64,000 nt of DNA from Cryobacterium sp. PAMC25264 (GCF_019443325.1 NZ_CP080383.1:1674001-1738000); one strand, 5' to 3'; shown: positions 36,027-45,320, numbered from the stretch's first letter. Notes: generated from the letters alone by a model not told the origin. A program made the numbers and translations.

Positions 36027-36473
36027 ATGACCACCACCGACCTTCCCGAGCCCTTGGCCGAGATCCGCGAAGACTTCCTGGCGCTCGAACAGGGCGACCG
36101 GCTGCTCCTCTTGCTCGAATTCTCCAATTCGCTTCCGGAGCTTCCCGAACGATACCGGGACCACCCCGATCTCTTCGAACGGGTCGTGGAATGCCAGTCC
36201 CCCGTCTTCATCTTCGTGGAGGTGGACGAGGCCGGTGCTGTGCACCTGTATGCCACCGCGCCGGCCGAGTCGCCCACGACGCGCGGATTCGCGTCGATCC
36301 TGGCGCAGGGCCTCGACGGTCTGAGCGTCGCCGAGGTTCTGGCCGTCCCCGAGGACTACCCGCAGTCGATCGGCCTCACCCAGGCGGTGTCGCCGCTGCG
36401 CCTGCGCGGCATGACAGCCATGCTCGGCCGCACGAAACGGCAGCTGCGGGAGCGTGTGGCCGAGCGGGCCTGA
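36027..36473 (+). CDS. sufE: SufE-like sulfur acceptor
   Basis: A 148-residue Fe-S-cluster-assembly accessory protein that accepts persulfide sulfur. MTTTDLPEPLAEIREDFLALEQGDRLLLLLEFSNSLPELP and the catalytic Cys56 in RVVECQSPVFIFVEV are diagnostic; VSPLRLRGMTAMLGRTKRQL ends the fold. The ATG at 36027 follows the rhodanese gene closely, the arrangement known for mycobacterial SseA/SufE. A 10-bp tandem duplication (36462-36481) covers its stop codon. Confidence 0.93.
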   Translation: MTTTDLPEPLAEIREDFLALEQGDRLLLLLEFSNSLPELPERYRDHPDLFERVVECQSPVFIFVEVDEAGAVHLYATAPAESPTTRGFASILAQGLDGLSVAEVLAVPEDYPQSIGLTQAVSPLRLRGMTAMLGRTKRQLRERVAERA

Positions 36474-36481
36474 GCGGGCCT
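36462..36481 (+). repeat. 10-bp tandem repeat across the sufE stop codon
   Basis: GAGCGGGCCT is repeated at 36462-36471 and 36472-36481; the TGA stop (36471-36473) lies at the junction. Confidence 0.85.
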
Positions 36482-36493
36482 GACTCGGCCCGT

Positions 36494-37794
36494 TCAGCTC
36501 TCGTGGGTGGCCTCGACAGCCGGATGCTCCGCTCCGAGGCGGGTCAGCCATCCCAGGATGGCCGTGTTCCAGGCCGAGGGGTCGTAGTTCCAGAGCTTGG
36601 TGTGCCTGGCGACCGAGAAGGGCACGAGCGTCACGATGTCCGGACGCCTCGCCGCCAGGGACCGTGACGGGGCGGATGGGACGTATCCGTCGTCGTCGCT
36701 GTGCAGGATGAGGATCGGCAGGTTCAGGTCCGCCGCCCGGGAGACGAAGTCCAGCCGGGGAAAATCGATCGGGAAGTGCAACCCGGTCACGGCGCGGCCC
36801 CACCGGTGGCCCATCACCACGAGGGCTCCCCTGACCACAACCTGCGGCAGGTGCAGGAGCTGTGCCTGGTAGGCCACGACGTCCGCCCAGTCGATCACCG
36901 GGGAATCGAGCACGATACCGGTGAGCCGGCCGTCGTGCACCGCTCTGGTGGCCGCCTGCAGCACGATCGCACCGCCCATCGACCACCCCATCAAGACGAT
37001 CTGGGTGGCCCCGTTCCCGGCGGCGAAGGCGATGGCCGCCTCGACGTCGCGCCACTCCGTGTCGCCCAGGCCGAACCGCCCATCGGCGCTGGCCGGCGCG
37101 TCGCCGTCGTTGCGGTACGACACGAGCAGGGCGGTGTAGCCCGCCGCGTGGAAGACCGGAACGGCACGCAGGGTCTCCTGCCGCCGCACGCCTCGCCCGT
37201 GCACCTGAATCACCCAGCGCCCTGACGGCTCCGCGGCAGGGATGAGCCAGGCGGGGGCGTCGCCCCTGTCGGTGGCTACGGAGACGTTCGTGAAGTCCAG
37301 CCCGAGGTCCCACGGGCCGAGGAAGGAGTATCCGCCCAAGCGGCCGGACCGCACGGTGGCGAGGTCGCCGAAATCCACGTTCAGGATGCGCCGCGTGACG
37401 GTGCTGGGCGTCCTGGACACGATCCGGCCGAGCCTGGCGTGGCCCGAGTCGGCCGCGAACCAGAAGCTGTAGTCACCGGGCAACACGGCGTCGGCCGTGG
37501 CCTCCAGCGTGATGGTGCCCGCCGCCAGGTCGACGTCGAACACCCGGTGTCGTCGGCGCGCTTGGAGGACGGCGTCACCACACGCCGCGCCATCACACCG
37601 GCCAGCACCGCCACGGTGAGGCTGCCGGCCGCAGCGACAGCCACGGCTCCCCCGGCAACCACCAGTGCGGCGGAGGCAAGACCGCTCGTCGGACGCGGCC
37701 CAGAGGACCCGCGTCCCGTCCTGCCGTTGCCCGGCGCGCCGCTCCCTCTGCTGCTGCGGCGTGCTCGGGGGTGTCCCGGCTGGCGTCCCGTCAT
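36494..37794 (-). CDS. Alpha/beta hydrolase with N-terminal membrane segment (apparent frameshift)
   Basis: Predicted serine hydrolase. From ATG 37794 (after GGAGG) one frame gives a basic N-terminus and a transmembrane helix (LASAALVVAGGAVAVAAAGSLTVAVLAG) up to SSKRADDT. The remaining 350 residues (VFDVDLAAGTITLEATADAVLPGDY onward) are one base out of phase. One extra base in the GG at 37546-37547 restores a single frame. The hydrolase part carries the nucleophile elbow GWSMGG, the acid in LHSDDDGYVP and the histidine in ARHTKLWNYDP. The VHGRG oxyanion-type motif is present. Substrate unknown; convergent with sufE. Confidence 0.82.
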
Positions 37795-37858
37795 GCCTGA
37801 CCTCCGGTTGTTCGGCGTGCCTCGCACCAGCGCACGGAAAAAACTCTAGTCTGCAGAC

Positions 37859-39018
37859 GTGCCCGATTCAGAGGATCAGCCCCAGCGCCCCGCGCAATTT
37901 GCCGCGGCGCTCGACGCTATCCGTCACGCCACCCCGCGGGCCGAGCTCATCGTCACCGAGATATCTGCTCCCGGAAACCTCGCACCCTACTCCGTCGCGC
38001 TCTCCGCCGACGTGACTCCGGTGCGGCACGGAAGCGATTCCGACTTCGGCACCGGACGGTTCATCCTGCTCTACGACCCCGACGAGCCCGAGAGCTGGGG
38101 AGGACCGTTCCGGGTGGTCTGTTTCGCCCAGGCTCCCCTGGAGACCGACATCGGGGTCGATCCGTTCCTCGCCGAGGTGGCCTGGGCCTGGCTCGTCGAC
38201 GCTCTGGACGCCCGCGGCGCTCGGTACACCGCCGCGTCCGGAACGGCCACCAAGATCCTCTCCTCCGGATTCGGCGAGCTGGCGCACCAGGGAGACGGCG
38301 CCCAGATCGAGCTCCGGGCATCCTGGAGTCCTCTCGACAACGACCTCGGCGCGCATGTCGAGGGCTGGGGGAACTGCTCTGCATGCTGGCCGGCCTGCCG
38401 CCGACCACCGACGTGCCCACGCTTCCCCGTCGCAACCACCCGGCGGGGTCGCACCACGGCGGCACACACGCGGCCGGAGCACACGAAGCTGGAACGCACC
38501 AAACAGGAACGCACCAGCCTGGAGCACACCAGACTGATTCCCACCATGCCGTGACGGAACCGCACGATGCCCGCCATGACGAGGCGTCCGGCACCGGCGG
38601 AATCAGCGTCGGCCCCCTCGATTCCATTGGTCCGTCCGTCACGTCGATGCGGCGAAGCGGCTCCGGACTCCCTACGCTGGGAGTGACCGCCACCGGGCCC
38701 GATTCCGGAGGCATGGAAACGGTCGGTGTCGATACCGCCGGCCCCGATCCGCTCGGCACTCCCGGTGCCGGCAGGGAGACCGTGCGAATGAACGCCGTGG
38801 GAATGCATGCCGTTGACAGCAACGCCGTGGGAATCAACACCGAGGGACTTGGCACTGTCGGGCTGAAGGCCGTCGGGCTCAAGCCCGTCGGGCTGAGTTC
38901 GGCTGCTGCGGGCTCCGACGGGCTGGACTCCGTTGGGCTGAGCATAGCTGGAAGCCCCGCCGGCGCCCCCACCATGGCGGTCGCCGATCTCTCGGCCCGC
39001 CGTGCCGCTCGTGGGTGA
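37859..39018 (+). CDS. DUF3000 protein with long repetitive tail (apparent frameshift)
   Basis: A core of about 195 residues matches actinobacterial DUF3000 (FILLYDPDEPESWGGPFRVVCFAQAPLETDIGVDPFLAEVAWAWLVDAL). At 38367-38371 a run of five Gs breaks the frame within VEGWGE; six Gs would continue as LLCMLAGLPPTTDVPTLPRR, the normal family end. Beyond that the restored frame carries a further ~195-residue low-complexity tail to 39018 in five-residue steps: Gly-x-His units (GTHQTGTHQPGAHQT), then Val-Gly units (GLKAVGLKPVG). The tail overlaps the RNase D start by 17 bases. In actinobacteria DUF3000 precedes the RNase D gene, as here. Confidence 0.75.
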
Positions 39019-40207
39019 CCACAGCGTCATCGATACCCGCGCGGCCTACCTCGCGGCGATCGATGAGTTGCTGGCCGGTACCGGTCCGATCGGCATCGAC
39101 GCCGAACGTGCGTCAGGGTTCACCTACTCACAACGGGCCTACCTCATCCAGATCTACCGCCGCGGTGCGGGCACCTTCCTCTTCGATCCCCCGCCCATCG
39201 GCGACTTCAGCGAACTCAACGATGCCCTGGCCGACGAGGAGTGGATCCTGCACGCCGCCAGCCAGGATCTGGCCTGCCTCCGTGAGGTCGGACTCGACCC
39301 GGTGCGCATCTTCGACACCGAACTCGCGGCGCGGCTGCTCGGCCTACCCCGCGTTGGACTGGGCACCGTCGTCGAAGAACTCCTCGGCATCCACCTGGCG
39401 AAGGAACACTCCGCCGCCAACTGGTCGACCCGGCCGCTGCCGGAGAGCTGGCTGGTCTACGCGGCCCTCGACGTCGAGCTGCTGCCTGACCTGCGTGAGC
39501 GGATGGCCGAACTGCTCGTCGAGTCGGACAAGACCGCCATCGCCGACGAAGAGTTCGCCGCAGTGCTGGCCCGTGAGGCCAAGCCGGCGCGTGCCGAACC
39601 GTGGCGCCGCTTGTCCGGCCTGCACGCCGTTCGGGGCCAGCGCAACCTGGCCGTGGCCCGTGAACTGTGGGTAGCCCGGGACGCCCTCGCCCAGGAACTC
39701 GACGTCTCGCCTGGGCGGCTGGTTCCCGATGCGTCCCTGGTGGCCGCGGCGCGCATCCTGCCGACCTCACGGAACGCGTTGGCGGACCTGCGCGAATTCA
39801 ACGGCCGTGCCAGCCGAACTGAACTCGACCGCTGGTGGACGGCGATTCAGACCGGCCTCGCCAGCGGCGACCTGCCGTCGGCCAAACCGAACAGCGATGC
39901 CCTGCCGCCGCCGCGTGCGTGGGCCGACCGTAACCCAGACGCCGACCTCCGCCTCAAGGCGGCCAGGGCCGCGCTCGTGGCCGTGTCCGAGGAGCGGATG
40001 GTTCCGCTCGAGAACCTGCTCACCCCGGATCACCTGCGCCGCGTGGCCTGGCAGCCGCCGGAACCCGCCGATGCGGCGACGGTGGGTGACACTCTCGCGC
40101 TGCTCGGTGCACGAGCCTGGCAGATTGAGGCCACCGCACAACTAATCGCCGATGCCTTTGTGGAAGTCCACCAAACGAGCGCCGTGCCCTCGGACGCGGA
40201 TTCGTAG
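39002..40207 (+). CDS. RNase D-like 3'-5' exonuclease with HRDC domain
   Basis: A 401-residue DEDD-family ribonuclease. Exonuclease motifs are IDAERASGF (D and E), LHAASQDLACLREVGL and LVYAALDVELLPDLRERM. RQ/HRDC-type helical domains follow (AVRGQRNLAVARELWVARDALAQELDVSPGRLVPDASLVAAAR). It probably trims structured RNA 3' ends. The start is GTG 39002 or 39011; neither has a good ribosome-binding site, so coupling to the upstream DUF3000 frame is possible. Confidence 0.9.
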   Translation: MPLVGDHSVIDTRAAYLAAIDELLAGTGPIGIDAERASGFTYSQRAYLIQIYRRGAGTFLFDPPPIGDFSELNDALADEEWILHAASQDLACLREVGLDPVRIFDTELAARLLGLPRVGLGTVVEELLGIHLAKEHSAANWSTRPLPESWLVYAALDVELLPDLRERMAELLVESDKTAIADEEFAAVLAREAKPARAEPWRRLSGLHAVRGQRNLAVARELWVARDALAQELDVSPGRLVPDASLVAAARILPTSRNALADLREFNGRASRTELDRWWTAIQTGLASGDLPSAKPNSDALPPPRAWADRNPDADLRLKAARAALVAVSEERMVPLENLLTPDHLRRVAWQPPEPADAATVGDTLALLGARAWQIEATAQLIADAFVEVHQTSAVPSDADS

Positions 40208-40284
40208 GAACAGTCAAAGGATTCACAGCGGTTAATCCCTCACCCTAGGATCGTGCGATACCTGTTTTGAGTGATGGAGGCAAA

Positions 40285-41490
40285 GTGGCCGAGAGAACTG
40301 ATGTCGTCTTCGTGGACGGGGTTCGCACCCCGTTCGGTCGGGCCGGCGAGAAGGGTATGTACTGGAATACCCGCGCCGACGACCTGGTCGTCAAGGCGAT
40401 CACCGGGCTGATGGAACGCAATCCGAACGTGCCGGGTGAACGGATCGACGATGTCGCGATAGCCGCGACGACGCAGGCCGGCGACCAGGGACTCACGCTG
40501 GGCCGAACCGCCGCTCTGTTGGCGGGCCTGCCGGTCTCGGTGCCCGGATTCGCCATCGACCGTATGTGCGCCGGTGCGATGACGTCGGTCACCACGATGG
40601 GCTCGGCGATCGGCTTCGGCGCTTACGACCTGGCCATCGCCGGCGGTGTCGAGCACATGGGCCGGCACCCGATGGGGGCCGGTGTCGACCCCAATCCGCG
40701 GTTCCTCAGCGAACGGCTGGTGAGCGAAGACGCCCTGAACATGGGCGCCACGGCCGAGCGGATCCACGACAGGTTCCCCGAATACACCAAGGACCGCTCC
40801 GACCGGTACGCGCTGCGTAGCCAGCAGAAGGTCGCCGCCGCCTACGCTGCCGGCAAGATCCAGCCGGACCTGGTGTCGGTAGCCACCCGAAGCGACTCCG
40901 GCTGGGGCCTGGCGACCCGCGACGAAGCTCCCCGACCGGAGACCACCCTCGAGGGTCTGGCGGGCCTGAAGACGCCGTTCCGCCCGCACGGGCGTATCAC
41001 AGCGGGCAACGCCTCCGGACTCAATGACGGCGCCACCGCGTGTCTGCTGGCCAGCGGAGCCACCGCCAAGGAACTCGGCCTCAGCGTGAAGATGAAGATG
41101 GTGAGCTTCGCCTTCGCCGGTGTCGAGCCCGAGGTCATGGGACTTGGACCGGTCCCCTCCACCGAGAAGGCCCTGCGCAAGGCCGGCCTGTCCATCACCG
41201 ATATCGGCCTGTTCGAACTCAACGAGGCCTTCGCTGTGCAGGTCATCTCCTTCCTCGACCACTTCGGCATCGACGACGACGATCCCCGGGTGAACGAGTA
41301 TGGCGGCGCCATCGCCATCGGCCATCCGCTGGCCTCATCGGGTGTGCGCCTGATGAACCAGCTCGCCAGCCAGTTCGCCGAGCACCCCGAGGTGCGTTAC
41401 GGCGTCACCGCCATGTGCATCGGGCTAGGCCAAGGCGGCACAGTGATCTGGGAAAACCCGCACTTCAACAAGAAGGCAGCCAAGCGATGA
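40285..41490 (+). CDS. fadA: Acetyl-CoA acyltransferase (3-ketoacyl-CoA thiolase)
   Basis: Cleaves 3-ketoacyl-CoA in the last step of fatty-acid beta-oxidation. GTG 40285 follows GGAGG by four bases, for 401 residues. Active-site Cys95 is in DRMCAGAMTSV, the His in GHPLASSGVR and the second Cys in AMCIGLGQGG. VDGVRTPFGRAG opens the thiolase fold. Its stop overlaps the next start (ATGA), so it forms an operon with the multifunctional enzyme. Confidence 0.95.
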   Translation: MAERTDVVFVDGVRTPFGRAGEKGMYWNTRADDLVVKAITGLMERNPNVPGERIDDVAIAATTQAGDQGLTLGRTAALLAGLPVSVPGFAIDRMCAGAMTSVTTMGSAIGFGAYDLAIAGGVEHMGRHPMGAGVDPNPRFLSERLVSEDALNMGATAERIHDRFPEYTKDRSDRYALRSQQKVAAAYAAGKIQPDLVSVATRSDSGWGLATRDEAPRPETTLEGLAGLKTPFRPHGRITAGNASGLNDGATACLLASGATAKELGLSVKMKMVSFAFAGVEPEVMGLGPVPSTEKALRKAGLSITDIGLFELNEAFAVQVISFLDHFGIDDDDPRVNEYGGAIAIGHPLASSGVRLMNQLASQFAEHPEVRYGVTAMCIGLGQGGTVIWENPHFNKKAAKR

Positions 41491-43667
41491 CCGACACCTC
41501 CTCCGCCATGTCCACCGACCACGCCGGCGTAGACTTCAGCCCGCTCGTCGCGATCTCCGCCGACGAAGTCGTCACCCGCTCCCTGGTGCGCGACGTGCCG
41601 CTCTCCGGCGGCCGCACGCTCGCCCTGCTCACCCTGGACAACGGGCGCGACCACACCCGCCCCAATACGCTGGGGCCCATCACCCTGCTGGAATTCGCCG
41701 CGACCCTGGACGAGCTGGCCGGACGGGCGGCCCGTGGGGAGATCCACGGAGTGGCCGTCACCGGTAAGCCGTTCATCCTTGCCGCTGGCGCCGACCTGAG
41801 CAAGGTGGGTGAGATCCCCTCCCGGGAGGTCGGCAAGCTACTCGCCCAACTCGGCCACCACGCGCTCGGCAAGCTCAGCACCCTCGGTGTGCCGTCGTTC
41901 GTCTTCATCAACGGACTCGCGCTCGGCGGCGGACTGGAGATCGCCCTGAACGCCGACTACCGCTCGGTGGACGCGACGGCGCCAGCCATCGCCCTGCCTG
42001 AGGTCTTCCTCGGGCTGATTCCGGGCTGGGGCGGCTCCTACCTGCTACCCAACCTCGTCGGCATCGAGAACGCCCTCAAGGTGATCATCGAGAACCCACT
42101 CAAGAACAACCGCACCCTCACGGGCGCCGACGCCCTTGAGCTGGGAATCGCCGACGTGATGTTCCGCTCGGTCACCTTCCTGGAGGAGTCGATCGCGTGG
42201 GCCGACGGTGTCATCGCAGGTACCACGGCCGTTTCGCGCCCGCATGTGCCCGGCAAGATCGAGCGCCTGGTCAAGTGGGATGCCGCCATCGGCATCGCCC
42301 GCAAGATGCTGACCTCCCGCATCGGAGAGGTGGCCGCATCCCCCTACGCAGCCCTCGACTTACTCAAGGCCGCCAAGAGCGGGAGCAAGGCCGAGGCCTT
42401 CGCGCGGGAGGACGACGTGCTCGCCGACCTGATCTCGGGCGACCAGCTGCCGGCCAGCATCTACGCGTTCAACCTGGTGCAGAAGCGCGCCAAGCGCCCT
42501 GCGGGGGCTCCGGACAAGGCGCTCGCTCGGCCGGTCGGCAAGGTCGGCGTGATCGGCGCCGGACTTATGGCCAGCCAGTTCGCCCTGCTCTTCGTGCGTC
42601 GGCTGCGTGTTCCCGTCGTGATCACCGACCTCGACCAGGCCAGGGTCGACAAGGGCGTGGCCTACATCCACGGCGAGATCAAGACACTGCTGGACAAGGG
42701 CCGGATCAGTTCCGACGAGGCCAACCGGTTGCGTGCCCTCGTGACGGGCACCACCGACAAGGCCGACTTCGCCGACGCGGACTGGGTCATCGAGGCCGTG
42801 TTCGAAGAACTCGGCGTCAAGCAGGAGGTGTTCGCCGAGATCGAGAAGCACATCTCCCCCACCGCCATCCTGGCCACGAACACCTCCTCCCTCTCGGTTG
42901 AGCAGATCGGGGCCAAGCTTGAACATCCGGAACGGCTCGTCGGGTTCCACTTCTTCAACCCTGTCGCGGTGATGCCGTTGATCGAGGTCGTCAACACGCC
43001 CGCGACCGACGAGGTCACTCTCGCCACCGCGATGGTCATCGCGGCCAAGCTGCGGAAGAACGCCGTCATCACCAGGGACACCCCCGGGTTCGTGGTCAAC
43101 CGGGTGCTGGCCAAGCTTCTCGGTGAGGCCATGCACGCCGTGGACACCGGTACCCCCTTCGATGTCGTCAACGGCGCCCTGTCGCCCTTCGGCCTGCCGA
43201 TGACACCCTTCGAGCTTCTCGAGCTGGTGGGGCTCAAGGTGGGCGCCCATGTGCTTGACACCCACCACGCGGCCTTCCCCGACCGGTTCTTCGAAAGCAC
43301 CAACCTGCACCGCCTCGCGGAGCACGGCACGATCCTGGACCGTAACACCAAGGGCCAGGTGACCGGGTTCAATAAGGGCGCCCAGAGGATCGTGGCGGGC
43401 GGAACGACGCCGATGACCGCAGAACAGATCCTGCGGCGGGTCGAGGACGGCCTGGCCGACGAGATCAAGCGGATGCTCGACGACGACGTGGTGCACGCCC
43501 CGGAGGACATCGACCTGTGCATGCTCCTCGGTGCGGGCTGGCCGTTCCAGATGGGCGGCATCACGCCCTACCTCGACCGGGTGGGCGCGAGTGAGCGAGT
43601 CTTCGGCGGAACCTTCCACACCCCGATGATCCGTGGCGTGAGCGCCGCCACGGCCGTCCTCAGCTAG
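41487..43667 (+). CDS. fadB: Multifunctional enoyl-CoA hydratase/3-hydroxyacyl-CoA dehydrogenase
   Basis: A 726-residue fusion carrying the two middle steps of beta-oxidation. The N-terminal crotonase domain has FILAAGADLSKV, INGLALGGGLEIALNADYR and LPEVFLGLIPGWGG, with oxyanion-hole glycines and glutamates. The dehydrogenase part has the NAD site VGVIGAGLMASQFALLF, the catalytic HFFNPVAVMPLIEVV and DTPGFVVNRVLAKLLGEAM. It forms the fadA-fadB pair. The IS begins 15 bases after the stop, so the native terminator may be displaced. Confidence 0.95.
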   Translation: MTDTSSAMSTDHAGVDFSPLVAISADEVVTRSLVRDVPLSGGRTLALLTLDNGRDHTRPNTLGPITLLEFAATLDELAGRAARGEIHGVAVTGKPFILAAGADLSKVGEIPSREVGKLLAQLGHHALGKLSTLGVPSFVFINGLALGGGLEIALNADYRSVDATAPAIALPEVFLGLIPGWGGSYLLPNLVGIENALKVIIENPLKNNRTLTGADALELGIADVMFRSVTFLEESIAWADGVIAGTTAVSRPHVPGKIERLVKWDAAIGIARKMLTSRIGEVAASPYAALDLLKAAKSGSKAEAFAREDDVLADLISGDQLPASIYAFNLVQKRAKRPAGAPDKALARPVGKVGVIGAGLMASQFALLFVRRLRVPVVITDLDQARVDKGVAYIHGEIKTLLDKGRISSDEANRLRALVTGTTDKADFADADWVIEAVFEELGVKQEVFAEIEKHISPTAILATNTSSLSVEQIGAKLEHPERLVGFHFFNPVAVMPLIEVVNTPATDEVTLATAMVIAAKLRKNAVITRDTPGFVVNRVLAKLLGEAMHAVDTGTPFDVVNGALSPFGLPMTPFELLELVGLKVGAHVLDTHHAAFPDRFFESTNLHRLAEHGTILDRNTKGQVTGFNKGAQRIVAGGTTPMTAEQILRRVEDGLADEIKRMLDDDVVHAPEDIDLCMLLGAGWPFQMGGITPYLDRVGASERVFGGTFHTPMIRGVSAATAVLS

Positions 43668-43681
43668 GCGACCACCTCAAC

Positions 43682-43712
43682 TGTTTCCCGAACGGACAAA
43701 TGCGGCCGGTAC
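43682..43712 (+). repeat. IS left inverted repeat
   Basis: TGTTTCCCGAACGG through GGCCGGTAC; matches the right end at most positions (differences near the outer end). Confidence 0.85.
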
Positions 43713-43790
43713 ACCCTGAGTGTCAGCCTGTGGTGAGACAAATCATCGTTTCATCACGGGCCGGCTGAGGGCGGGGAAGAGGACATCCAA

Positions 43791-44240
43791 ATGGAAATGT
43801 CAGAAGTCCAAACCCGGCTTACTCGGAAGCATCATTTCACGTCTGCTGAGCGCCTCGCGATTCTTGCGCAGTGGGAGCAGTACGCGTCGACGGGCGCGGA
43901 GATCGGCGCGAAGTCCGCGTTCTGTCGCCGAGTCGGCATCGACGTTAGGTCGCTGTCGCGGTGGAGTCAGGAGAAGCGGCAGGGCCTGCTGGTCGAGACG
44001 GAACAGCGGCAGACTAAGTACGTGTTGACGAAACAGGAACGGATCGAATTTCTGCGATTGCAGAAGGAAAACGCGATCCTCAAAGCCCAGTTGGAGCAGT
44101 CCGAGAGCGCGGTGGAAGTGTTGGGAAAAGCCTCAGAGCTCTTGTCCGCGCTGGCCAAGAGCTCACAAATCCGCACCCCGCCGCTGCCGGACGAGCCAGC
44201 GATCCCGGCCGCGTTTCGGAAGCCGAAACCCACCGAGTAG
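43791..44240 (+). CDS. IS3-family transposase OrfA (DNA-binding)
   Basis: A 149-residue helix-turn-helix protein that recognises IS ends (FTSAERLAILAQWEQYASTGAEIGAKSAFCRRVGIDVRSLSRW). A leucine-zipper-like C-terminal coil follows (LRLQKENAILKAQLEQSESAVEVLGKASELLSAL). The slippery heptamer G GGA AAA (44123-44129) lies in the coil and would allow a shift to the -1 frame, which stays open into orfB. Confidence 0.93.
   Translation: MEMSEVQTRLTRKHHFTSAERLAILAQWEQYASTGAEIGAKSAFCRRVGIDVRSLSRWSQEKRQGLLVETEQRQTKYVLTKQERIEFLRLQKENAILKAQLEQSESAVEVLGKASELLSALAKSSQIRTPPLPDEPAIPAAFRKPKPTE
44123..44129 (+). promoter_or_regulatory. Candidate -1 programmed frameshift site
   Basis: G GGA AAA in the orfA frame (TTG GGA AAA GCC). 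After a one-base slip back, the reading frame has no stop through to orfB and gives one OrfAB fusion, the usual IS3 transposase. Confidence 0.7.
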
Positions 44241-44269
44241 CGTTCGAAACAGTCGTCGACCTGACTGCG

Positions 44270-45262
44270 GTGGGGATGCCGGTGGTGCGGGCCTGCGCGT
44301 TGGTCGGCTACTCGCGGGCATCGTTCTATCGGCACCGCAGCCCCCGCGCCCGCCTGGCCGCGCCGATCCCGCAGAAGGACCGGCACCAGCCGGCCACGCT
44401 CTCCACTGCGGAGAGCGCGCAGATCCTGGCGCTGATCAACACCCCTGAGTATGAGGGCTTCTCGATCTGCCAAGCCTTTTACCGGGCCTGGGATGCGGGT
44501 GTTTACCTGGCGTCGAAGTCTTCCTGGTACCGCGTCGCCCGCGCGGCCGGGCAGGTCCACGAGCGCCGCCGGCAGGCTGAGGGGTCGCCGAAGAAGATCC
44601 CCGAGCTGGTCGCGACCGCCCCGTCACAGGTGTGGTCCTGGGACATCACCAAGCTCAAGACCACGATCCGGGGCCGCTACTTCCACCTCTACGTGATCAT
44701 GGACATCTACTCCCGTCGCGTCGTGGGCTGGCGGCTGGAGGCCTACGAGGATGGTGACCTCGCCGAAGAACTGATCCAAGAAGCGGTCACCGCGAACCAC
44801 GGCGTCGCGCCGAACTCTCTGCACTCGGATAACGGTGCTGCGATGGTGAGCACACCGGTGTCCTTACTGCTGGAGAAACTCGGCGTCGATAAGTCCTTCT
44901 CCCGGCCCAAAGTCTCCAACGACAACCCCTACAGCGAAGCGTTATTCAAGACCGCGAAATACGATCTCGCGTTCCCTGAGATCTTCGACACGACCGATGA
45001 CGCCCGCGCCTACTTCGACTGGTTCTTCCACGAATACAACCAGAACCACCGCCACTCCGGCATCGCCTGGAACACCCCCAACGACGTTCACTACGGCCGC
45101 ACCGACCGAGTGACCCGCCGCAGAAGCCAAGTCCTCAACACCGCATTCCGAACGCATCCAGAACGCTACGCCCAACACCCCAAGCCCCCGGCCCTACCGG
45201 GCCGGGTATGCATCAACGACCCCCGCCAAAAACCCAAACCCAACCTGTCTCAAACAGGTTGA
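44270..45262 (+). CDS. IS3-family transposase OrfB (DDE integrase)
   Basis: The catalytic part, 330 residues from GTG 44270. The rve core has D125 (VWSWDITKL), D187 (HSDNGA) and E223 (NPYSEALFKT), with the 35-residue D-E spacing typical of the DDE family. The N-terminal ACALVGYSRASFYRHRS is also typical. The frame extends upstream to the orfA frameshift site, so an OrfAB fusion is probably the active enzyme; the start at 44270 would give OrfB alone. Confidence 0.94.
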   Translation: MGMPVVRACALVGYSRASFYRHRSPRARLAAPIPQKDRHQPATLSTAESAQILALINTPEYEGFSICQAFYRAWDAGVYLASKSSWYRVARAAGQVHERRRQAEGSPKKIPELVATAPSQVWSWDITKLKTTIRGRYFHLYVIMDIYSRRVVGWRLEAYEDGDLAEELIQEAVTANHGVAPNSLHSDNGAAMVSTPVSLLLEKLGVDKSFSRPKVSNDNPYSEALFKTAKYDLAFPEIFDTTDDARAYFDWFFHEYNQNHRHSGIAWNTPNDVHYGRTDRVTRRRSQVLNTAFRTHPERYAQHPKPPALPGRVCINDPRQKPKPNLSQTG

Positions 45263-45272
45263 CAAATACCGC

Positions 45273-45303
45273 GTACCGGCCGCATTTGTCCGTTTCGGGA
45301 CCA
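45273..45303 (-). repeat. IS right inverted repeat
   Basis: GTACCGGCCGCATTTG through GGGACCA, complementary to the left end. Confidence 0.85.
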
Positions 45304-45320
45304 GTTCTGCGTGGGTGGTA

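Larger units (their letters stand above)
43682..45303 (+). mobile_element. IS3-family insertion sequence
   Basis: An apparently complete element of about 1.62 kb between convergent fadB and dxs, with imperfect terminal inverted repeats ending TG...CA and two ORFs typical of IS3 (orfA, and orfB with a DDE integrase core). I see no clear target-site duplication (flanks AAC and GTT). The orfs are intact, so it may be active. Confidence 0.93.

Noticed and set aside
38061..39030. Minus-strand frames opposite the DUF3000 tail (38061-38975 and 38071-39030)
   Set aside because: They mirror the same repeat and have no family features; the plus-strand frame continues directly from DUF3000.
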